Of a stretch of DNA of 5,249 nucleotides, positions 1 to 5,249 are shown in pieces (positions within the stretch are counted from its first letter, which is position 1; each line of letters opens with the position of its first letter). Both the position numbers and the translations under genes were made by a program. Source of the stretch: Gemmatimonadota bacterium. GTDB taxonomy: Bacteria > Gemmatimonadota > Gemmatimonadetes > Longimicrobiales > UBA6960. The stretch covers positions 1 to 5,249 of the forward strand of contig JADFLD010000185.1 in NCBI GenBank assembly GCA_022564535.1, in the 5' to 3' direction. The notes below the pieces were generated by a model. It had not been told where the DNA came from and searched no databases. It saw nothing but the letters and a program-made list of their open reading frames with translations.

Positions 1-650
1 GTGGCGATCGTCGCGGTCCGAAGCTGCGATGCGTCGAGGGCTTCAAGGAGCGCACGAGCCGCGTCCTCGCGGTCACCCAGCACGCGGCGTCCCCGCTGTG
101 GCCCGTCTCGCACCTCGGCAGGATTCGCGCCGCGAAACGCCGGCGCGGCGATCGCCACCGTACCGTCCACGATCGTGAAGTGGAGGGAGATGTGGTGCCC
201 TTCGAATCGCCATCCCCAAGTCCCATCGTCGGACGGCGTACCGAAGACCGCGAACAGGTACTCGTCTCGATCGCGGGCGAAACGCCGCCCGGACTCCAGC
301 GCACGAAGAACGTCTTCCAGATCCATGATCTGCGTCGTGGTGAGGTAGCCGCGCTGGCTCAAGCCCGCCTTCAGCAAGGCCTCGGCATGCTCGCGCTGCG
401 GCGCGGTCATCTCCTTGAGCATGACCCCGCGGCGCTGGAACATCTCCACCGGAATGAAGTGCCAGCGCAGCCGCTCCTCCGACTCCATCGAAAAGGTCGC
501 CCGAGCCCGCTGCTCGGCCGACAGGGACGACAGGAAGGCCTCGGCCTCGGCCGCCATTCGCCCCACGTCTCGCTCGGCGTTCCACACGGCGCCGGTGCTC
601 CCAAGCGCGGCGATCGCGACGAGGGTCACGAGGGAAGTTCGTCGTCTCAT
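1..650 (-). CDS. DUF3500 domain protein, exported or membrane-anchored (C-terminus beyond window)
   Basis: The frame is open from an ATG at 648-650 to the left edge and gives 216 residues without a stop; the C-terminal part lies outside. The N-terminus has an Arg-rich n-region (MRRR) and a hydrophobic stretch at about residues 6-22, which suggests a Sec signal peptide or signal anchor, though no clean AxA cleavage site is visible. The rest matches the DUF3500 (PF12006) pattern as I remember it: AFLSSLSAEQRARATF (38-53), WHFIPVEMFQRRGVMLKEMT (63-82), LSQRGYLTTTQIMDLEDVL (97-115), FGTPSDDGTWGWRFEGHH (136-153) and FRGANPAEVRDGP (172-184). The GTWGWR-EGHH block, with its paired histidines, is the family hallmark. 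The molecular function of DUF3500 is not known. A modest AGAGA lies 7 bases before the start. The gene is transcribed away from the TolB-like gene at 836. The family assignment is from recognition, not a search. Confidence 0.87.
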   Translation of the reverse strand, partial: MRRRTSLVTLVAIAALGSTGAVWNAERDVGRMAAEAEAFLSSLSAEQRARATFSMESEERLRWHFIPVEMFQRRGVMLKEMTAPQREHAEALLKAGLSQRGYLTTTQIMDLEDVLRALESGRRFARDRDEYLFAVFGTPSDDGTWGWRFEGHHISLHFTIVDGTVAIAAPAFRGANPAEVRDGPQRGRRVLGDREDAARALLEALDASQLRTATIA

Positions 651-835
651 CGTTCTATCTCTGCATCGGAGGGATCAGAGGAGTCAGGATGCCGCGCCTC
701 ACACCGCTTCACAACCGCCCGCCGGATCGGCCTCCCACGGCGGTGGTCGGGCGCGGCCGATTTCTCTTCCTTCACACACCGCGTATCATCGGCGAGCACC
801 ATCATCCAGACACCGGCAATATCGAGGACCCGACC
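651..835. promoter_or_regulatory. Divergent intergenic region between the DUF3500 and TolB-like genes
   Basis: These 185 bases separate two outward-facing genes and must contain the 5' regulatory sequence for both. I see no convincing small gene, tRNA or riboswitch. On the plus strand a TATCAT at 784-789 could serve as a -10 element about 47 bases before the ATG at 836. The matching -35 position (about 761-766, TTTCTC) is a poor match to TTGACA, so this promoter is only a candidate. On the minus strand a TTGTGA at 714-709 resembles a -35 box, but no good -10 follows at 16-18 bases. No inverted repeat suggesting an operator stood out. Confidence 0.35.
824..828 (+). promoter_or_regulatory. Ribosome binding site for the TolB-like gene
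   Basis: GAGGA lies 7 bases upstream of the ATG at 836. It fixes the start of the TolB-like gene there. The frame is open further upstream to an ATG at 689, but translation from 689 would place 49 residues of non-signal sequence before an obvious signal peptide. Confidence 0.7.
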
Positions 836-1783
836 ATGAAGCCCTACTTCGCGATTTCTCTGATCACCTTCGGCGTGCTTGCCGCGAATTCGGGACCGCT
901 CGGCGCGCAGCAGCGGGGGCGCGGAAACCAGACGCCGACCGTCCGGCAGCTCGCTTGGGTCGATCGATCCGGCGAGGTGCAAGGGACCATCGGCCCGAGC
1001 ATGAACTCGATCCTCGATCCGTCGATTTCCCCTGATGGGACCAGAGTCGCGGTCCGCGGTCGGGAGAACCCGGGCGATACGGATCACCTCTGGGTTCTCG
1101 AAGGCATGACCCTGAAGCGGCTCACGACCAACGAGGGAGCCGAGCGCCACATGATATGGTCGCCGGACGGGGCCCGTATCGCGTACTCGATCCAGAACCC
1201 GGGAGGCGTGTCGAACCTGTACGTCCGCGCATCGGATGGAACGGGCGGAGACCGCCCACTCATCGAGAGCGAGGGGATGCACAAGTGGTACCCCTCATGG
1301 ACACCGGATGCTTCGATGGTGGTTTTCCACACCAACGATCCGGATACCCAGGCCCGCGACCTCTGGTACGTCAGCGTGGCGAGCGGGGAAACGGGCGTAC
1401 TGGTCGACGACGACGGAATCCAGGCGCTGGCCCGGCTGTCTCGCGACGGACGCTTCGTCGCGTACCAGTCCGACCAGGACGGTCAGATGGAGATCTACGT
1501 GACCCCGTTCCCGGGGTCCGAGGCCAGATGGAGAGTGTCGACGAACGGCGGCACGTGGCCGAAGTGGAGCGACGACGAGTTGTTTTTTTGGCAAGGCAAT
1601 TCCCTCATGGCCGTCGAGTTCACGGCCGACGAAGGTTTCAGCCCGGGTACGCCCAGGGTGCTCTTCACCGGAGAGCAGGTCGGCATGGGTGCCGACAACA
1701 TGATGACGTCCTACAATCCCGAATACGACGTCAACGCAGACGGCACCCGGTTCGTCGTCACCCAGAGACTGGAAGAACGCTGA
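836..1783 (+). CDS. Exported TolB-like PD40 beta-propeller protein
   Basis: This encodes 315 residues. Residues 1-25 form a Sec signal peptide (MKPYF, hydrophobic ISLITFGVLAANSG, then PLGAQQ) with likely cleavage near the GAQ, so the mature protein is periplasmic or secreted. The remainder is a single beta-propeller made of PD40/WD40-like blades: SISPDGTRVAV (63-73), MIWSPDGARIAY (106-117), PSWTPDASMVVF (153-164), LSRDGRFVAY (201-210), WPKWSDDELFFW (241-252) and a degenerate VNADGTRFVV (299-308). The opening QLAWVDRSGEVQG and the later QSDQDGQMEIYVTPFPG resemble the C-terminal propeller fused to PknB-type Ser/Thr kinases in Gemmatimonadota and Acidobacteriota. Here no kinase domain or transmembrane linker precedes it. 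No catalytic motif is visible; a ligand- or protein-binding role is an inference. The start at 836 is supported by the ribosome binding site and the signal peptide. The gene ends 21 bases from the convergent BNR gene. Confidence 0.9.
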   Translation: MKPYFAISLITFGVLAANSGPLGAQQRGRGNQTPTVRQLAWVDRSGEVQGTIGPSMNSILDPSISPDGTRVAVRGRENPGDTDHLWVLEGMTLKRLTTNEGAERHMIWSPDGARIAYSIQNPGGVSNLYVRASDGTGGDRPLIESEGMHKWYPSWTPDASMVVFHTNDPDTQARDLWYVSVASGETGVLVDDDGIQALARLSRDGRFVAYQSDQDGQMEIYVTPFPGSEARWRVSTNGGTWPKWSDDELFFWQGNSLMAVEFTADEGFSPGTPRVLFTGEQVGMGADNMMTSYNPEYDVNADGTRFVVTQRLEER

Positions 1784-1804
1784 CGCGCTCCTCTCACTCG
1801 CGAC

Positions 1805-4800
1805 TCATCGACCCGCTCCGACCCGGGCGCCGGGCGTCCATGGAGCTCCGGCTGCAGCCAACGCTTCCTCGATCGGCATCAGTTCTCCTTCGATGAGGTC
1901 GGTGAGGTCCCGCTCGAGAATGCCGAGATCGCGCTCGGCGATCTCGATGTTCGTCCGCTGCGTTTGCGTCGGCGTCATTCGCGTGGACCAGTGGCCGCCG
2001 ATCACGTTGCCCACGCGGTTGGAGATGGTCGGAACGCTCGACTCGTCGAGCGATCCACGAATCGGGTCCCGGTCGAGCCGTAGCGCGAGGCCGTCCAAGG
2101 CTCGCGCCAGGTCGTCCATGCGTCCGAACAGAGACGCGTCTGCACGGGGCGTCCGGAGGAGCGCCGCCCGCATGAAGCGCAGACGTTCGCCGAGTCGCCC
2201 GATCTCGCCACTGGCTGCGCCGCTCCGACGTGACAACTCGCTGGTAAGACGCTGGAAGTCTGCGATGGCGACGAAGTCCGTACCCGGAGGGGCACTCGCC
2301 ACAGGCTTTACCACGAAGCTCTGGGGCGCACCGATTTCCGCGACGCCCTCCGCGGAGACGAGCACCATCTGGACCGAGTACGTACCGGGAGGGGCCAGGG
2401 GCCCCACGGGGTCGGTCACCCAGGGCGGTCGAAAGCCGGGGCGGGTAAGGCTGATCGGGTTCGGGGGTGGGCGCCTGAGATCCCACGTGACTCGATGAAG
2501 TCCGGCTCGCGCGGGACCCTCGATCCAACGCACCGGCTCTCCGGCCGCATCCGAGACCTGGAGGAGCACCCTCGCTCCGCTCTCTCCGGCCTCGGCGCGC
2601 AAGGCGTCGTAGCCAGGGAACGCTACATCCGCACCCCGCGTGCGCAGCTCTTGCTCGGCGGCGTCGCGCGCGTCGCTCGGATTCTCGGGTGACGTTGGCG
2701 AGTAGTACGTGAACGTTGCCCCGAACGGTGGATTCGGTGCCGCGTATGCCGTGCTCCCCAGCGTCGGCCTGCCCACCGCCTGGTTGGGCGCGTTGGGCAC
2801 ATACCACCACGCGTCGCGCACCGGCATGACGCCGCCGTCGCCGGCAAGCGCGCCGCTCGCGATCTCCCTCAGCGGGCTGTAGTCGTCGAGCACGTAGAAG
2901 CCGCGCCCGAAGGTCGCCCCGACGATGTCGTCGTCGCGACGATGTAGCTTGAGATCCCGAAACGAGATCGTCGGTGCCCCCGCCGAGAGCATGTGCCAAT
3001 TCGTCCCGCCGTTCGGGGTGAAGTAGACGCCGTACTCGGAGGCGAGAAAGAGCAGGTCGGGATTCACGTGATCTTGCTGGATCGCCCACAGGATCGTGCT
3101 GTCGGGCAGGTCGCCCCGGATCGACGTCCAGTTCCGACCGTTGTCCGAGCTGGCGAAGACGTAGGGGGTGAAGTCACCCGTCTTGTGCGCGTCCGCCAGC
3201 GCGAAGACGCGGCCGGACGTGTGCAGGTCCGCCTCGACCTTGTTGATGAAGGACCGCTCGGGTACGCCGGGCAAGCGCGCGGCGCGCGTCCACGATCCGC
3301 CAGCGTCGGTGGAGACGTGGATCAGCCCGTCGTCGGACCCCGTGTACAACAGGCCCTCCGTGAGCGGTGACTCCGAGATCGTCGTCAGCGTGGCGTACTT
3401 CGACATCGCGCCGTTGTCGTGCATGGCGTCGAGCCCCCAGACGCGTCCCATGTACGGGAGCGTGTACCGATTGGTGTTCGTGGTGAGGTCCCCGCTGATG
3501 GCGGTCCACGAATCGCCCTGGTCGTCGCTCCGCCAGAGCCGCTGCGACGCGAAGTAGATCCGGTCGGAGTCGTGCGGACTGATCATGAGCGGTGAGTCCC
3601 AGTTCCAACGCTCGGGCGGATCGCCCGGGGCCGGCTGCGGCTGGATCTGGATCGACTCTTCACTCTTCCTATGCGTGCGGTACAGGTTCCCCTGTTGCGT
3701 CATCAGGTAGAGGAGGTCGGGGTCCGTCGGATCGACCTGTACGCCGTACCCGTCCGCACCCATCGGCATGTACCAGTCCGAATTGCGCACGCCCTCGGTG
3801 TTCATGGTGCGCGAGGGTCCCCACAGCGTGCCCAGGTCCTGCGCCCCGCCGAGGATGTCGTAGAACGGCTCGCTGTTCGAGAGGGCGACCTTGAAGAACT
3901 GCGAAATCGGCATGTTCGGGAAATGGCGCCACGTCGTGCCGCGGTCGAACGTCTCGTATAGCCCGGCGTCGGTTCCGGCCAGCATGTGGAGCGTGTTGTC
4001 GGGATCCATCCAGAGGGCGTGGTTGTCCGAGTGCTTCTCGCGCCCGGTACCGAGGTTGTCGAACGTCGCTCCGCCATCGCGCGTGATCTGGAAGAAGACG
4101 TCCATCTGGATCACGAGATCCGGCTCGGTCGGGGATGCTTCGATCTCCTGGTAGTAGTGCGGACCCGTCCCTCCCGAGATGTAGTCGTTGCGCTTCTCCC
4201 AGCTTTCGCCCCGGTCGGTCGAGCGGTAGAAACCGCGCTCGTCCTCCGTCGCCTCGATGGTTGCGTAGACGAGGCTCGGATCGGCCGGTGTGACGGCGAG
4301 TCCGATCTTGCCCATGTCGCCCTCGGGCAGTCCGCGCGTGACCTCCCGCCACGTGTCGCCGCCGTCGCTCGACTTGTAGATGCCCGACCCCTCACCGCCG
4401 GACATCAGGCCCCAGATGTGACGGCGTCGCTGATACGTGGCTGCGTACACGACTTCCGGGTTGGAAGGGTCGAACTCGAGGTCGGTCGCGCCCGTGTTCT
4501 CGTCGACGTCGAGCACGCGTCTCCACGTCGCGCCGCCGTCACGGGTCAGGTACACACCCCGTTCTCCCCCCTCCGACCAGAGCGAGCCCTCGGCGGCTAC
4601 GAGTACACGGTCCCCGTCCTCGGGATGGATGAGGATTTTGCCGATGTGCTCCGACGATGTGAGGCCGACGTTCTGCCAAGTCGTCCCGCCGTTGCGGCTC
4701 ACGTACACTCCCGATCCCCAGGCCACGTGGCGACCGCTCACGTTTTCGCCGGTCCCTACCCAGACCACGTCCGGGTTCGAGGGGTCGAGCGCCACGGAGC

Positions 4801-4972
4801 CGATCGAGTAGCTGGGCTGATCGTCGAAGATCGGCGTCCAAGTCGTACCCGCGTTCGTCGTCTTCCAGAGCCCACCAGAGCCGACCGCCACATACCACAC
4901 CGAGCGATTCGTAGGATCGACCGCGATGTCGGCGATCCGTCCGCCTGCCACGGCGGGGCCGACCTCCCGCAT
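1805..4972 (-). CDS. Large BNR/Asp-box (VPS10/sortilin-like) repeat protein; true 5' end uncertain
   Basis: From the first in-frame ATG this gives 1055 residues. Eleven Asp boxes (S/T-x-D/N-x-G-x-T/S-W/F) are visible, at about 37-45, 91-99, 142-150, 200-208, 250-258, 296-304, 340-348, 481-489, 553-561, 607-615 and 651-659, each marking a propeller blade. The segment 349-480 lacks boxes but holds family-typical stretches such as FYDILGGAQD and QPQPAPGDPPERWNWDSP. Residues 685-701 (GATFGRGFYVLDDYSPL) close the propeller region. An Ig/FlgD-like strand region follows (about 800-890, with HRVTWDLRRP and PPGTYSVQM), then a largely helical tail (about 900-1040) ending in AAGAPWTPG. Relatives are usually named VPS10 domain or WD40/YVTN/BNR-like repeat proteins and are exported; the substrate is unknown, and a hydrolase label would not be justified. 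The ATG at 4972 has no ribosome binding site and falls inside the conserved LPMREVGPA-GGRI segment, so it is probably not the native start. The stop is TGA at 1807-1805. Confidence 0.92.
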   Translation of the reverse strand: MREVGPAVAGGRIADIAVDPTNRSVWYVAVGSGGLWKTTNAGTTWTPIFDDQPSYSIGSVALDPSNPDVVWVGTGENVSGRHVAWGSGVYVSRNGGTTWQNVGLTSSEHIGKILIHPEDGDRVLVAAEGSLWSEGGERGVYLTRDGGATWRRVLDVDENTGATDLEFDPSNPEVVYAATYQRRRHIWGLMSGGEGSGIYKSSDGGDTWREVTRGLPEGDMGKIGLAVTPADPSLVYATIEATEDERGFYRSTDRGESWEKRNDYISGGTGPHYYQEIEASPTEPDLVIQMDVFFQITRDGGATFDNLGTGREKHSDNHALWMDPDNTLHMLAGTDAGLYETFDRGTTWRHFPNMPISQFFKVALSNSEPFYDILGGAQDLGTLWGPSRTMNTEGVRNSDWYMPMGADGYGVQVDPTDPDLLYLMTQQGNLYRTHRKSEESIQIQPQPAPGDPPERWNWDSPLMISPHDSDRIYFASQRLWRSDDQGDSWTAISGDLTTNTNRYTLPYMGRVWGLDAMHDNGAMSKYATLTTISESPLTEGLLYTGSDDGLIHVSTDAGGSWTRAARLPGVPERSFINKVEADLHTSGRVFALADAHKTGDFTPYVFASSDNGRNWTSIRGDLPDSTILWAIQQDHVNPDLLFLASEYGVYFTPNGGTNWHMLSAGAPTISFRDLKLHRRDDDIVGATFGRGFYVLDDYSPLREIASGALAGDGGVMPVRDAWWYVPNAPNQAVGRPTLGSTAYAAPNPPFGATFTYYSPTSPENPSDARDAAEQELRTRGADVAFPGYDALRAEAGESGARVLLQVSDAAGEPVRWIEGPARAGLHRVTWDLRRPPPNPISLTRPGFRPPWVTDPVGPLAPPGTYSVQMVLVSAEGVAEIGAPQSFVVKPVASAPPGTDFVAIADFQRLTSELSRRSGAASGEIGRLGERLRFMRAALLRTPRADASLFGRMDDLARALDGLALRLDRDPIRGSLDESSVPTISNRVGNVIGGHWSTRMTPTQTQRTNIEIAERDLGILERDLTDLIEGELMPIEEALAAAGAPWTPGARVGAGR

Positions 4973-5056
4973 CGGAAGCGCGGTGATCGCTTCTTCGATA
5001 TCGATCTGAGCCTCGGCGGACGTCGTGAAGAGGGGGCTCGCGATGAGCGCGGTCGG
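4973..5056 (-). other. In-frame signal-peptide-like extension of the BNR gene with no start codon
   Basis: The BNR frame continues upstream of the ATG at 4972 for 28 codons before a TAA at 5059-5057. The translation begins PTALIASPLFTTSAEAQ, which looks like the hydrophobic core and AEA cleavage site of a Sec signal peptide, followed by an IDIEEAITALP mature start. The segment contains no ATG, GTG, TTG or CTG in frame, and neither of the other two minus-strand frames supplies a plausible Arg/Lys-rich hydrophobic beginning just upstream. The 5' end of the gene is therefore lost, altered or unconventional here. Confidence 0.6.
5029..5036 (+). promoter_or_regulatory. Strong ribosome binding site for the right-edge membrane protein
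   Basis: AGAGGGGG lies 6 bases before the ATG at 5043. It favours that start over the in-frame GTG at 5025, which has only a weak purine stretch upstream. The site overlaps the signal-peptide-like extension of the BNR gene on the other strand. Confidence 0.55.
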
Positions 5057-5249
5057 TTATGGCGCGTGGGGTGTGATCACGGAGGGCACGCTGCCGCTGG
5101 GGTCGGGCATCTATCTGGCGTCCTTCGTGTACATAGCGATCTCGCTGTGGGTCGTGATACGCATCCTCAGCAAGGTGGCGCAGCGCGACTGGGTGATGGC
5201 CTCGGTCACGGTGTTGCCTATCCCGTTTCTGGTCTACTGGTTTGTCTTC
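5043..5249 (+). CDS. Putative membrane protein, N-terminal fragment (continues past window)
   Basis: The frame is open from the ATG at 5043 to the right edge, giving 69 residues without a stop. The frame is closed upstream by TGA at 5007-5009. The product starts MSAVGYGAWGVITEG and has two likely transmembrane helices, about 20-40 (GSGIYLASFVYIAISLWVVIR) and 51-69 (VMASVTVLPIPFLVYWFVF), joined by a short polar loop ILSKVAQRDW with two basic residues (K44, R48). I do not recognise the family, and the visible part is too short to assign a function. The strong ribosome binding site and the hydrophobic, non-shadow composition argue that it is real. It is divergent from the BNR gene, and the two 5' ends lie on top of each other if the BNR frame is extended upstream. 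Confidence 0.62.
   Translation, partial: MSAVGYGAWGVITEGTLPLGSGIYLASFVYIAISLWVVIRILSKVAQRDWVMASVTVLPIPFLVYWFVF

Noticed and set aside
692..714. Minus-strand promoter for the DUF3500 gene built on TTGTGA at 714-709
   Set aside because: No acceptable -10 hexamer occurs 16-18 bases downstream, so the -35-like match alone is not enough.
689..835. N-terminal extension of the TolB-like gene to an ATG at 689
   Set aside because: The added 49 residues are not signal-like and precede a clear signal peptide. The ribosome binding site at 824-828 points to the ATG at 836.
180..839. A 219-codon plus-strand open frame opposite the DUF3500 gene
   Set aside because: It is antisense to a recognisable protein family and spans both that gene and the intergenic region. 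Its product is Arg/Ser-rich with no recognisable features.
1820..1838. GC-rich near-palindrome (CCCGGGCGCCGGG) near the end of the BNR gene as a terminator
   Set aside because: It lies inside the coding sequence, does not pair cleanly, and no T-run follows on either strand.
1156..1896. A 246-codon plus-strand open frame overlapping the TolB-like gene
   Set aside because: It is an out-of-frame shadow of the PD40 propeller; its product is a run of Arg/Gly/Pro with no domain and no good start signal.
1794..3089. A 431-codon minus-strand open frame overlapping the 3' half of the BNR gene
   Set aside because: It is a different frame of the same strand as the BNR gene. The product is Arg-rich and low in complexity with no domain, typical of shadow frames in GC-rich DNA.
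3000..4700. Recurring short DNA words (for example CGTCCCGCCGTT near 3002 and 4681)
   Set aside because: They coincide with Asp-box codons on the minus strand, so they reflect protein repeats and not a DNA repeat or CRISPR array.
5060..5110. Start of the BNR gene at an in-frame ATG (5110-5108, minus strand)
   Set aside because: It is in frame but separated from the BNR gene by the TAA at 5059-5057, and the 17 residues before the stop are not signal-like.

Overview
The window is GC-rich, densely coding bacterial DNA. It looks like an environmental Gemmatimonadota or a similar phylum such as Acidobacteriota. That placement is an inference from three things: large exported BNR/VPS10-like and TolB-like propeller proteins, a DUF3500 protein, and a signal peptide ending in an 'A-Q-Q' style cleavage site. 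No rRNA or other marker gene is present to confirm it.

Layout from left to right. (1) A minus-strand DUF3500 gene starts at 650 and runs off the left edge. (2) A 185-base divergent intergenic region (651-835) holds a Shine-Dalgarno site and at most one weak promoter for the next gene. (3) A plus-strand gene (836-1783) encodes an exported PD40/TolB-type beta-propeller. (4) It converges, across a 21-base gap with no visible terminator, on a large minus-strand gene (1805-4972). That gene encodes a protein of about 1055 residues with eleven Asp-box (BNR) repeats, of the kind usually annotated as VPS10/sortilin-like or 'WD40/YVTN/BNR-like repeat' protein. (5) At the right edge a plus-strand gene starts at 5043 with a strong ribosome binding site, encodes a small membrane protein, and runs off the window.

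Three of the four products carry, or appear once to have carried, export signals, and two are beta-propellers. The neighbourhood therefore looks devoted to envelope or extracellular proteins of unknown substrate. No enzyme pathway, mobile element, CRISPR array, tRNA or rRNA was seen. The only operon-like relation is the shared upstream region of the DUF3500 and TolB-like genes.

The most notable anomaly is at the 5' end of the large BNR gene. Its reading frame continues upstream of the first ATG into what looks like the back half of a signal peptide (ending A-E-A before Q). The frame then meets a TAA stop at 5057-5059 with no start codon in between. The true start is therefore missing, altered or unconventional, and the oppositely oriented membrane-protein gene begins on the same bases. 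I found no convincing evidence for a wholly new biological system.
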